From positions 1 to 64,000 of the forward strand of contig NZ_JAUSZJ010000002.1 of NCBI RefSeq assembly GCF_030817475.1: a DNA stretch of 64,000 nt, in the 5' to 3' direction. The DNA comes from Streptomyces sp. V2I9 (GTDB lineage Bacteria; Actinomycetota; Actinomycetes; Streptomycetales; Streptomycetaceae). The notes beneath the pieces are model-generated. The model saw only the letters and a program-made list of their open reading frames with translations, was not told the DNA's origin and ran no database searches. Made by a program: the position numbers and the translations under genes. Below are positions 40,699 to 48,010 of the stretch, piece after piece; the stretch's first letter is position 1; every line of letters begins with the position of its first letter.

Positions 40699-41138
40699 TC
40701 AGGGGTCTCCCGGGGGACTGACGATCGATCAGGACAGCTGACGTAGAGTAGCCGCTCGATCACGTGAAGGATTCGCACCGTGCCGCTTTCCGGCCATCGG
40801 GCCCAGCGGCACGCCCCGACCGCGGTGAGGCGCGACCGGGGCGTGCAGGACGACAGCTCGGGGTCCTCACCCCGCTCGATCGAAGCCGCAGCCGCAGCGA
40901 CGGGTGAGCCCCCGTGGCCCTTCGTCGCTCCGCGGTGCGTACGGGACCGACCCGCGCTCACCGGGCCTGTCGGGTGGGCGGGTTGCGTGCGCAGGCGTGA
41001 GCGGCGCCGGAGCACGCCGGACCGCACCCGGCGACGCGTGCGCGAAACGTGGCACGAGCGTGGTTCGCCAGGGCCGCCGCTTCCCGGTGCCCGGACGGGC
41101 GGCCGCGCACACCGCGCCCTGCCGCCTCTTCGAAGCGA
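40699..41138. other. intergenic region with one terminator hairpin
   Basis: A 440-bp gap between two minus-strand genes. GCACGCCCCG/CGGGGCGTGC (40809-40818 with 40837-40846) forms a 10-bp stem and probably ends transcription of the DUF4230 gene. The part next to 40698 should carry the TNT promoter. Arg-rich open frames here show no family pattern and are not called. Confidence 0.55.
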
Positions 41139-41843
41139 TCACCGCCGGTCGTCGGCGAACCGGACCGAGACGCGTTCGAAGCCGAGGGAGCCGAGCAGCC
41201 CCTTCAGCATCTCGGCGGTGTTCTTCTCGGCACGGGCCGTCAGCTCGCTCTCCCTCGCCGCCTCCGCGATGCGCTGGGCGGCGAGCTTGTTGACCGCCTG
41301 CTCACTGCCGGGATTGTCGGAGAAGAAGTCGCCCAGCCGGTCCAGCAGACCCCGCTGCTTGGACACCGCGTACGAGCGGTCGGGGTCGAGGGCCGGCTTG
41401 CCCAGGACGGCGCGAGGAAGGCGGAGTTCGGCCTCGGTACGGTCCTCGTTCACCACGACGCCGTCCTCGGTGAGCCTGCCGAGGTCCACGGAGGCGTCGA
41501 CCGTGCCGGCACCGACGAACAGCGTGCGGGTGCCGCGCAGGGCGTCGGGGACGAACTTGGCGTCCTTCTCCAGGTCGACGACCACCTGGAAGTTGCCCGA
41601 GGCGGCCTCGTACGCGCTCATGTCCTGGATCGACTTGAGCACGGCGGGACCCGACCGGTCGTGGGTCTCCTCACCGAAGAAGTCGTCGATCTCCGGCAGC
41701 AGGTTGAGCCGACTGCCGGCGAACAGCAGGGCCAGTACGGCCGTGCCGATGCCGAGAGTCTTCAGCCACCGCCGGGAGGCGCGGGCGTCACGTTTTCCGC
41801 CGCCGTGCGGCGCGGGCTCTGTGGTTACGTCGCTGGGCGTCAT
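41139..41843 (-). CDS. DUF4230-family membrane-anchored protein
   Basis: A 234-residue protein with one N-terminal transmembrane helix (TLGIGTAVLALLFAGSRLNL) and an extracytoplasmic DUF4230 domain (VLKSIQDMSAYEAASGNFQV, VVDLEKDAKFVPDALRGTRT, LFVGAGTVDASVDLGRL). The C-terminal helices (NKLAAQRIAEAARESELTAR, AEKNTAEMLKGLLGSLGF) are typical of the family. Function unknown. ATG 41843 begins MTPSDVTTEPAPHGGGKRDA; earlier in-frame starts give unlikely sequence, and no strong ribosome-binding site is visible. Confidence 0.8.
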   Translation of the reverse strand: MTPSDVTTEPAPHGGGKRDARASRRWLKTLGIGTAVLALLFAGSRLNLLPEIDDFFGEETHDRSGPAVLKSIQDMSAYEAASGNFQVVVDLEKDAKFVPDALRGTRTLFVGAGTVDASVDLGRLTEDGVVVNEDRTEAELRLPRAVLGKPALDPDRSYAVSKQRGLLDRLGDFFSDNPGSEQAVNKLAAQRIAEAARESELTARAEKNTAEMLKGLLGSLGFERVSVRFADDRR

Positions 41844-41994
41844 GGACTGCGTCTGACCCGAACCCGGTGCCTTCAGTCCGTCTCTCTCCTTTTCACGGCT
41901 GAACTCCCCCACAAAATGGTCCTGTTCCGGTACGGACGGGCAGACGCTCCGACTCTCCCCGGTCGCGGGGGCGATACCCCGGCGACGGGCCCGC

Positions 41995-43095
41995 TCAGCA
42001 GGGTGAGGGCTCCACCCGCACCCGGTCACTCTCGCCGTCGGAGAGGAACGACGCCAGCCCCCTGCCTTCGTCGGCCACGGCGGCGCGGTCGGTACGGGAG
42101 AAGGCGCGCAACGGCTCCACGCTCACCACTCCTTCGGTGACCCGCCAGGTGGCGGACACCCGGCCGTCGACCAGCACCACACGCTCACCGGCGACCGAAA
42201 GGCCGCGGTGCTGGTCATCGATGATGCGGCCGCGGTCCTGGTAGCCGAGGATCGCGTTGTCGAAGGCGGGCAGAAAGCGCACGGGGGCGGGGGTGTCCGG
42301 GTCCGGGCGTGGAGCGTCGGGCAGGTCGAGCAGTTCCCGGCCCCGCTCGTCGCGGAAGCGGACCAGTTCGTCACGGACCGCGGCCACCGCGCCGGGCAGC
42401 CCGGCCAGGCCGGACCAGGCGCGCAGGTCTGCCGTGGTGGCGGGCCCGTGGGCGGCCAGATACCGCCGGACCAGGGCCCGGCCGACCGGGTCGGTCCCGT
42501 CGGGGGCGGGCGGGTCGACCGGGCGGCCGAGCCAGGAGGAGAGGGCGACGTTGCGCACGCCGCCCTTCGTCCGCCACAGCCCGCGGGGCGGGGCCTGGGC
42601 CATCGGGACGAGGGCCGCGACCACCATCTCGCCCAGCGACCGGGGCCCCGGACCGGGCCGGGGCCCGGCGAGCTCCCGCACGATCTCGGCCGCCGTACGG
42701 GGCTCTCCGTCCGCCATCAACTCCCGTGCTTCGGAGGCGAGTTCTTCGAGGTCGATGTCTTTCAGCTCGTCCCGGTAGACCCCGAGCACGCGTTGGCGCA
42801 GCATCGCGTCGTGGCGGGACCGCCAGGCGAGGACGTCGTCGGCGGTCACGAGGTGGACCGTACGGCGCATCAGATGGGTGCGCACGACGTGCCGCCCGGT
42901 CAGCAGGTCCGAGAGGACGGCCGGATCGAAGCCGGCCAGCCGGGACCAGAGCCCGACGAAGGGCTCCTGCGGTTCCTGTGCCTGTAGGCCGCAGAGGTGG
43001 GCCACCGCGTCCGCGACCGGCAGACCGGACCGGTAGAGCAGCAGCTGTCTGGCGAGCGTGGCGCGGTTGAGCGCCCGGCTGTCGAGGACGGTCAC
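41995..43095 (-). CDS. AlkZ/YcaQ-like winged-helix protein (HTH_42)
   Basis: A 366-residue protein of the HTH_42 family, which includes the DNA glycosylases AlkZ/YcaQ that excise alkylated or crosslinked bases. The family QxQ/QxD motif is present in HLCGLQAQEPQEPFVGLWSR. Other markers are RTHLMRRTVHLVTADDVLAW and the late LPAFDNAILGYQDRGRII. Many Streptomyces paralogues serve self-resistance to DNA-damaging metabolites. GTG 43095 (reading TVLDSRALNRATL) has GGAAGAG upstream. The substrate lesion is unknown. Confidence 0.85.
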   Translation of the reverse strand: MTVLDSRALNRATLARQLLLYRSGLPVADAVAHLCGLQAQEPQEPFVGLWSRLAGFDPAVLSDLLTGRHVVRTHLMRRTVHLVTADDVLAWRSRHDAMLRQRVLGVYRDELKDIDLEELASEARELMADGEPRTAAEIVRELAGPRPGPGPRSLGEMVVAALVPMAQAPPRGLWRTKGGVRNVALSSWLGRPVDPPAPDGTDPVGRALVRRYLAAHGPATTADLRAWSGLAGLPGAVAAVRDELVRFRDERGRELLDLPDAPRPDPDTPAPVRFLPAFDNAILGYQDRGRIIDDQHRGLSVAGERVVLVDGRVSATWRVTEGVVSVEPLRAFSRTDRAAVADEGRGLASFLSDGESDRVRVEPSPC

Positions 43096-43135
43096 CGTGT
43101 CGTCTCTTCCGTTCGGTAGCCCGATGCCCGCGTTC

Positions 43136-43717
43136 TCAGGTCGCCTGCCGTCCGTCGAGCGTTTCGCGCAGGATGTCCGCGTGCCCGGCGTGCTGGGCGG
43201 TCTCGATGACGACGTGGGCCAGCACCCGCCGTACGCTCCACTCGCCGCCGGGCTCGTTCCAGGGCGCCTCGGGGAGCGGGTGCGCCGCCGAGAGGTCGGG
43301 CACGGCGAGCACGATCTTCTCGGTGCGGGCGGCGACGTCTTCGTACGTCCGGAGGACTCCGGCCAGCGTCTCACCCGGCTGCATCCGGAACTCCTTCTCC
43401 CGGTCGATCGCCCATTGCGGGTACGCGCGTGCCGTGCCGGCCACGAGGTCGTCCCAGGTGACGCCGTCGGGGAGGGCGAAGTCCATCGCGGACGGGCCCT
43501 CGGTGACGAAGTCCAGCCAGCTCTGCTCCATGGCGGCGACGTGCTTGACGAGGCCTCCCAGACACAGCGCGCTGACCGTCGGGGCCCGGCCGGCCTGCTC
43601 GTCGTCGATCCCCTCGACCGCGCCGAGCAGCGCGGCTCGCGCGGCGGCGAGGGCGGCGAGCACGTCGGTGCGCTCGGGGTCGGGGGACGTGGAGGCGGTG
43701 GAGGCAGTCATGGTCAT
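43136..43717 (-). CDS. DinB-superfamily protein (DUF664)
   Basis: A 193-residue DinB-like protein with APTVSALCLGGLVKHVAAME, a WLDFV segment and a C-terminal VRRVLAHVVIETAQHAGHAD, which supply the usual His ligands. The sequence is closest to mycothiol-transferase-type DUF664 proteins. ATG 43717 follows GGAAGG. A perfect 12-bp inverted repeat about 50 bp upstream of the start suggests specific regulation. It precedes the AlkZ-like gene by 41 bp on the same strand, so the two may form a detoxification or repair operon. Confidence 0.85.
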   Translation of the reverse strand: MTMTASTASTSPDPERTDVLAALAAARAALLGAVEGIDDEQAGRAPTVSALCLGGLVKHVAAMEQSWLDFVTEGPSAMDFALPDGVTWDDLVAGTARAYPQWAIDREKEFRMQPGETLAGVLRTYEDVAARTEKIVLAVPDLSAAHPLPEAPWNEPGGEWSVRRVLAHVVIETAQHAGHADILRETLDGRQAT

Positions 43718-43766
43718 CGGGTCCTTCCGGTGGTTCCCGTTGTGCGGTACGGCTCCACCTTCGCAA

Positions 43767-43795
43767 GCGAATAGGCCAGGGTGTGGCCTATTCGC
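43767..43795. promoter_or_regulatory. perfect 12-bp inverted repeat upstream of the DinB-like gene
   Basis: GCGAATAGGCCA and TGGCCTATTCGC are exact reverse complements separated by GGGTG. The repeat is centred about 65 bp before the ATG at 43717, where an operator overlapping a promoter would be. A role as terminator is less likely because the only gene transcribed towards it from upstream is the pseudogene ending at 44004. Confidence 0.65.
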
Positions 43796-44003
43796 CGCCT
43801 CATACCGGCTCCGTGCCGAAGACCTGCGGCGGGCCCGCGCGGCCGGGGCGGCCATCTGCCCCCTCCTCCTCTCCCGGCAGCCGGCGGCCCTCCGGTCCAT
43901 GCCCACGTCCGCGACAGCGCCGTGCGCCGGCCGCCGCTGGTGCCGAAGAGGACGGGCACAACACGATCGGTTGACCGCCCGACCGCTGGTCGGCAACGTC
44001 GCC
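43796..44003. other. remainder of a 286-bp intergenic stretch
   Basis: Between the inverted repeat and the end of the epimerase remnant I see only Arg/Pro-rich frames without family similarity. No promoter hexamers were identified with confidence. Confidence 0.4.
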
Positions 44004-44395
44004 TCAGCTCCGTGCCGTTCGTTTCATGAACGCGTGGGCGCCACGGAGCTGGGTGATCAGCTTCTGCTGCGTGGTGGGGCTGTCGGGTCGTACGTCGGGC
44101 CCGCCGGGCAGTCCCGTATCGGAGCGGCGGCCGCTGGGCAGCTGTGCGGGGTCGAGATCCGTCACGACGGGCGATGAACTCACCCGGTTCGTGGCGGCTC
44201 AACGCGTCCGGTCCGGCGATGTGGTGGACGCCGACGGTACGGGGCCTGGCGCTCTCCCCCCGGGCGGCGGCCAGGTCTCCGACGTGGACGGGGCAGCGGA
44301 TGCCGTCGGAGAACAAGGCGCCCTGCCGGGTGCAGGCGGCCGGGGCATGCACAAGCGTTCGTGTTCGGAGCGGCCGTGGCCGATGATCAGCGAGG
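44004..44395 (-). pseudogene. remnant of an NAD-dependent epimerase / RmlD-like protein
   Basis: Only the C-terminal third of an RmlD_sub_bind-type protein survives. One frame reads LVHAPAACTRQGALFSDGIR, CPVHVGDLAAA, HHIAGPDALSRHEPGEFIAR and RDG. The sequence then continues in another frame as DLDPAQLPSGRRSDTGLPGG and QQKLITQLRGAHAFMKRTAR, ending at the TGA at 44004-44006. So there is a frameshift after RRDG and the N-terminal two thirds are missing. The remnant begins close to the stop of the DUF4389 gene, suggesting a deletion joined the two. No function expected. Confidence 0.7.
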
Positions 44396-44411
44396 TACGG
44401 GCGGCAGCCGT

Positions 44412-45206
44412 TCAGGGGCCGACAAGCCGGGTGGCAGGGGCGTCGTCGGTCGTCGAGACGGTCACGGACGGGGTGATGTGCCCCGCCAGACCCAGCACCA
44501 GGAACAGCACCACCAGCCACTTCGCGGCGCTGCTCAGGACCAGCGGGCGGGTGGCGGAGCGCGAGGTCTCCGGGGCGACGGCGAGGCCGTCGTCGCCGAA
44601 CAGGCCCTTGGGGTAGGCGGGGGTGAGCATCATGACGTACGCGGTGAACCGCATCCGGTAGCGCAGGGTGGCCGTCGTCGCTTCGAACAGCGGCCGGGGC
44701 ATCCGGCCGAGGACCAGCGTGATCAGCCACCAGACGAAGGCCAGGGCCCACCACCCGTACACGGCGAGGCTCTGCACGATCGCCGCCGGGATCATCAGGA
44801 AGACGCGGAACAGCACCGCGAGCCGGTTGAGCGCGGTGGGGCGCGCCTCGATCCGCACCGGAAAGTCGGCCGGCGGGGTCAGGGCGAACGGCGGGTAGCG
44901 GTCGATCAGCAGCATGTCGGAGGCGGATACGCGCATGTCGTAGCCGAGGACGCCGGCCAGGAAGCGGAAGACGGGGTCCGGCAGCCTGCCCAGCACCAGG
45001 GCCGCGAACCAGCCCACGATCACGGTGAAGAACGCCGCGATGTGGAGGAAGAACAGCACGATGAAGTGCGGGATCAGCAGCAGGAGTCGCAGGAGTACGG
45101 TCAGCCGCCGCTGACGTGGCGGTTCGACGATGTCCAGGAGGGGCCTGAACTCGTCGGCGTCCGTCTCCGTGCGCCCCGGGCTCCACCGGCCTTCGGCCTC
45201 GGCCAT
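44412..45206 (-). CDS. DUF4389-family membrane protein
   Basis: A 264-residue membrane protein with two DUF4389-type repeats. Each has a hydrophobic pair (LTVLLRLLLLIPHFIVLFFL and LNRLAVLFRVFLMIPAAIVQ) followed by a phrase such as LGRLPDPVFRFLAGVLGYDM or LGRMPRPLFEATTATLRYRM. A last helix (WLVVLFLVLGLAGHI) is near the C-terminus. Function unknown. ATG 45206 follows GAGGAGGAT, a strong site that excludes the longer frame. Confidence 0.85.
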   Translation of the reverse strand: MAEAEGRWSPGRTETDADEFRPLLDIVEPPRQRRLTVLLRLLLLIPHFIVLFFLHIAAFFTVIVGWFAALVLGRLPDPVFRFLAGVLGYDMRVSASDMLLIDRYPPFALTPPADFPVRIEARPTALNRLAVLFRVFLMIPAAIVQSLAVYGWWALAFVWWLITLVLGRMPRPLFEATTATLRYRMRFTAYVMMLTPAYPKGLFGDDGLAVAPETSRSATRPLVLSSAAKWLVVLFLVLGLAGHITPSVTVSTTDDAPATRLVGP

Positions 45207-45277
45207 GTCGATCCTCCTCGGCAGGGGGCCCGTACGCCATCCGGGCGCGGGACGTGACCCCACCGTGCGTGCGCGAA

Positions 45278-45333
45278 GGCCCGCCCGCAAACGGCACGGC
45301 CCGAACGGGTGCCGTGCCTGCTGCGGGCGGGCC
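45278..45333 (-). terminator. nested hairpin downstream of the VanZ gene
   Basis: An outer 12-bp stem GGCCCGCCCGCA/TGCGGGCGGGCC (45278-45289 with 45322-45333) encloses an inner 8-bp stem GGCACGGC/GCCGTGCC (45293-45300 with 45311-45318). It lies about 140 bp beyond the VanZ stop and upstream of the DUF4389 gene, so it probably separates the two transcripts. Confidence 0.7.
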
Positions 45334-45473
45334 TCGGCGTGCACGGGCCGCGGATCTCCGCCGTGGGGCCGGTCCGCCGTGTGCGGCGGGTGGTCTCTCC
45401 GCCGCTCCGGGGACGCTGCCCAGGGGGCGTCGCGCCGGGACGCTCCTGCGGGACGCCGTTCCGATGGGCCTCC

Positions 45474-46277
45474 TCAGCCCCGGCGGATGCGGCCGAGCAG
45501 CGTGCGGGCGCTCCTCGGCGCGGTGGTACTCCGACCGCCGTCGGCCGGGTCGGCGGACTTCCGGAAGCGGGAGAGGCGCTCCTTCGCCGGGACCCGCTCC
45601 CGCGCGGGCGCGGATGACGGCTTCAGCCGCGCCCGCAGCCCGGTTCCGGTGCGGGCGTCCGCCGGACCGCGCTTCGGTTCGGCACCGGGCTTCGCGGCGG
45701 CCCCGCGCACGGTGCCGGCAGCGGCTCGACGCTCCGGCCCGGCCCTCCGCTCGGCCACCGGCTCCCCCGAAGCGTCCGGAATGCCGGTGTCTTCGGTGAA
45801 GGTGTAATAGCGGTGGCTGATCCGGCGGCCGAGGAGGAAGTACCCGAGCAGCGCACCCGCCGTGTTCAGGATGACGTCGTCGATGTCGAAGGCGCGCCCC
45901 GCGACCAGGGCCCCCTGGATCAGTTCGACGACGACCATGACGGCGGCCGCCAGCAGTGTCGTGCGGATCATCCTCATGCGGCGCGGCACGAAGAACGGCA
46001 GCAGGAGCCCGAACGGAACGCCCAGCAGCAGATTTCCGCCCGCCTGTTTGCACGCGGCGAGGAAGGTGTAGTCCTCCGCGTACTGGCGCAGCGAGCGGCC
46101 GGGGCGGAGGTTCGACGTGACGAGGTCCTCGGAGGCCGGTGACGGTGTGAGCGTCACCTTGGCCAGCAGGACGGAGAACGCCACCAGCCCCAGCATCGCC
46201 ACCACCAGGACGGCTCCGCGCACCAGTACTCGCACCCATGTCCCCCGGCGTGCGGGGGGATTCGCCTCTGCTGTCAT
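45474..46277 (-). CDS. VanZ-family membrane protein with basic C-terminal tail
   Basis: A 267-residue protein. The N-terminal 170 residues are a VanZ-like domain: a first helix LVRGAVLVVAMLGLVAFSVL, then NLLLGVPFGLLLPFF, VVVELIQGALVAGRAFDIDD and VILNTAGALLGYFLL. The last 95 residues are a disordered Ala/Arg/Pro-rich cytoplasmic tail. VanZ proteins are linked to low-level teicoplanin resistance; here the role is unknown. ATG 46277 starts MTAEANPPARRGTW. It is divergent from the TPR gene, 100 bp away. Confidence 0.85.
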   Translation of the reverse strand: MTAEANPPARRGTWVRVLVRGAVLVVAMLGLVAFSVLLAKVTLTPSPASEDLVTSNLRPGRSLRQYAEDYTFLAACKQAGGNLLLGVPFGLLLPFFVPRRMRMIRTTLLAAAVMVVVELIQGALVAGRAFDIDDVILNTAGALLGYFLLGRRISHRYYTFTEDTGIPDASGEPVAERRAGPERRAAAGTVRGAAAKPGAEPKRGPADARTGTGLRARLKPSSAPARERVPAKERLSRFRKSADPADGGRSTTAPRSARTLLGRIRRG

Positions 46278-46376
46278 GGCCGACGGATGCCCCCCGCCCG
46301 GCCGGACCACACCCGAAGCCGGCCCGTGGAGCGAAAACTCGCCCGGCCCTCCGCGTCCGCCTGAGACGATGTGCGC

Positions 46377-46895
46377 ATGACCACCGACGAGGACATGCGC
46401 TCCGACAAGAAGAGGGACCTGCTGGAGGAGACCGACCGGTTGCGTGAGGCAGGCCGGCCGGAGGAGGCGCGCGAGCGGCTGCTCGCGCTGACCGCCGCGT
46501 ACCCGGACGACGCGGAGGTGGCCTACCGGACGGCGTGGGTGCATGACGTGCTGGGCCTGGAGTCGGAGGCGGTTCCGTACTACGAGCGCGCTCTGGGCAA
46601 TCCGGGGCTCGCCGCGGAGGACCGGCAGGGGGCGTTGCTCGGGCTGGGCAGTACGTACCGGACCCTCGGCCGGTACGGGCAGGCGGTGGAGACGTTGCGC
46701 CGGGGGGTCGAGGAGTTCCCGGACCACGGCGCGCTGCGGACGTTCCTGGCGATGGCCCTGTACAACACGGACGAACACCACGAGGCGATGCGGCTGCTGC
46801 TGGAGCTGACGGCGGCGACCAGTCAGGACCCGTCCGTCCAGCGGTACCGGCGGGCGATCGAGCACTACGCCAAGGATCTCGACGAGACCGTGTGA
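46377..46895 (+). CDS. tetratricopeptide-repeat protein
   Basis: A 172-residue soluble protein built of about three TPR units (EAGRPEEARERLLALTAAYP, VAYRTAWVHDVLGLESEAVP, LLGLGSTYRTLGRYGQAVET, then LAMALYNTDEHHEAMRLLL). TPR scaffolds mediate protein contacts; no partner is evident. ATG 46377 is likely, with GTG 46371 just upstream. A hairpin at 46949-46981 follows the stop. Confidence 0.85.
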   Translation: MTTDEDMRSDKKRDLLEETDRLREAGRPEEARERLLALTAAYPDDAEVAYRTAWVHDVLGLESEAVPYYERALGNPGLAAEDRQGALLGLGSTYRTLGRYGQAVETLRRGVEEFPDHGALRTFLAMALYNTDEHHEAMRLLLELTAATSQDPSVQRYRRAIEHYAKDLDETV

Positions 46896-46948
46896 GCCGT
46901 CCGGAACCGGGCACCGCCCGCGGCGGAACGACGGCGGGACAAGGGGAA

Positions 46949-46981
46949 GCCCCGGCCGGATCGGGGGAATCCAGCCGGGGC
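46949..46981 (+). terminator. hairpin downstream of the TPR gene
   Basis: GCCCCGGCCGGA and TCCAGCCGGGGC pair over 12 positions with one mismatch around a 9-nt loop (46949-46960 with 46970-46981). The rest of the 314-bp gap to rpmE2 contains A/T-rich sequence near 47105-47125 but no recognised gene. Confidence 0.7.
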
Positions 46982-47209
46982 GGCTCGTGTGCGGGCGCGA
47001 AGGGCGGTCGCCTCTCGGCGGGGGGCTCCATGGGGCTTCGGCGGTGCGATCGTCCCCATGGGCTGTGTGGCGAGGCCCGGGGACACTGTCCCCCTCACAC
47101 CCACGTATAGATGAACAATAAACCACCTGGGAGCGTTCCCGGAAACGCGGCCGATGTGATCCACGGCACGCGCATTCCGGCGTCTCCCCCTGGTCAGGGA
47201 TGCGCCCGA

Positions 47210-47470
47210 TCAGTCGCCGGGCTTCACGCCGTCGCCGTAGCGGCGGTGGAACCGCTCGACACGGCCCGCCGTATCGAGCACCTGGCGGCCGCCGGTGTAG
47301 AACGGGTGGCTCGCCGATGAGGTCTCCACGTCGATGACGGGGTACGTGTTGCCGTCCTCCCCCCTCACATGATCACCGGCGTCGGCGGTCGAGCGGGTGA
47401 GGAAGGTGACGCCGGCAGCGCGGTCACGGAAGACGACGGGACGGGACACGGGGTGGATACGGGGCTTCAT
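47210..47470 (-). CDS. rpmE2: 50S ribosomal protein L31 type B (zinc-independent)
   Basis: An 86-residue L31 of type [41 protein letters not shown] and [13 protein letters not shown]. The zinc-binding CxxC motif of type A L31 is absent, as expected for the zinc-sparing paralogue that replaces it under zinc starvation. ATG 47470. It lies 64 bp downstream of the L33 paralogue on the same strand, so the pair is probably one Zur-controlled unit. Confidence 0.92.
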   Translation of the reverse strand: MKPRIHPVSRPVVFRDRAAGVTFLTRSTADAGDHVRGEDGNTYPVIDVETSSASHPFYTGGRQVLDTAGRVERFHRRYGDGVKPGD

Positions 47471-47534
47471 CGGGGTGTTCCTTCCTCACCGCGGACCGGC
47501 GATGACGTACTGGGGGACAGGGCCTTCCGTGCGG

Positions 47535-47699
47535 TCAGCGGACCTCGCGGAAGAGGACGTGCCGACCGGCGGAGGAGTCGAACTTGCGGAGCTCCAGCCG
47601 GTCGGGGTTGTTGCGACGGTTCTTGCGTGTCGCGTAGCTCCGGCCCGTGCCGGCGGTGGACCGGAGGGTGACGACGGGCCTGATCTCGTTGCGCGCCAT
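47535..47699 (-). CDS. rpmG: 50S ribosomal protein L33 (zinc-independent paralogue)
   Basis: A 54-residue L33: [40 protein letters not shown] and [13 protein letters not shown]. The Cys pairs seen in zinc-binding L33 are missing, so this is the zinc-free paralogue. ATG 47699 follows a GGAGGC-like site. A Zur-box-like sequence is located about 45-60 bp upstream. It is the first gene of the pair with rpmE2. Confidence 0.92.
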   Translation of the reverse strand: MARNEIRPVVTLRSTAGTGRSYATRKNRRNNPDRLELRKFDSSAGRHVLFREVR

Positions 47700-47742
47700 G
47701 AGCGCCTCCCGATGTCTCGTACGACCCCACTCCGCGTATCGG

Positions 47743-47759
47743 GAATGGGATTCGTTTTC
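47743..47759 (-). promoter_or_regulatory. candidate Zur box upstream of rpmG/rpmE2
   Basis: GAATGGGATTCGTTTTC is an A/T-richer imperfect palindrome (GAA...TTC ends, GAAAACGAATC on the other strand) in an otherwise G/C-rich promoter. Streptomyces Zur sites have the general form TGAAAATGATTTTCA. The match is partial, and the call rests mainly on position in front of zinc-free ribosomal-protein genes. Confidence 0.4.
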
Positions 47760-47879
47760 GTTCTGGTGAGGTAACGCGACCGGTGCGCCCCGCATTCCCG
47801 TCCGGCAAGCCCCTGTGTCGGGCCACCCAACTCCCATCGAACGCAAGCCTGTTCGGGCGCCTTCCCGGCAGGCGAGCCG

Positions 47880-47917
47880 CTGGCATATGCCAGAAGCAAC
47901 ATCACCCCGAGTGTTGC
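47880..47917. promoter_or_regulatory. two adjacent palindromes upstream of the PP2C gene
   Basis: CTGGCATATGCCAG (47880-47893) is a perfect 14-bp palindrome. Immediately after it, GCAACA/TGTTGC (47896-47901 with 47912-47917) forms a second inverted repeat. They lie 94-131 bp before the ATG at 48011 and resemble dimer-binding operators. The binding protein is unknown. Confidence 0.5.
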
Positions 47918-48010
47918 CGAATCCCTTACGGCCCGCCGCGGCCTGTGCGAAAGTCGGTACCGGCCCACCTCTCAGCACCCTCCTAGGCCGCGCCTGTATC
48001 GGAGTACGAG

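Noticed and set aside
40867..41142. Minus-strand 91-codon frame between the TNT and DUF4230 genes
   Set aside because: Arg/Pro-rich with no start signal; it covers a terminator hairpin.
43714..47031. A minus-strand open frame of 1,105 codons
   Set aside because: It spans several real genes in another frame. Only the short stretch at 44100-44395 has protein similarity, and that is annotated as an epimerase remnant.
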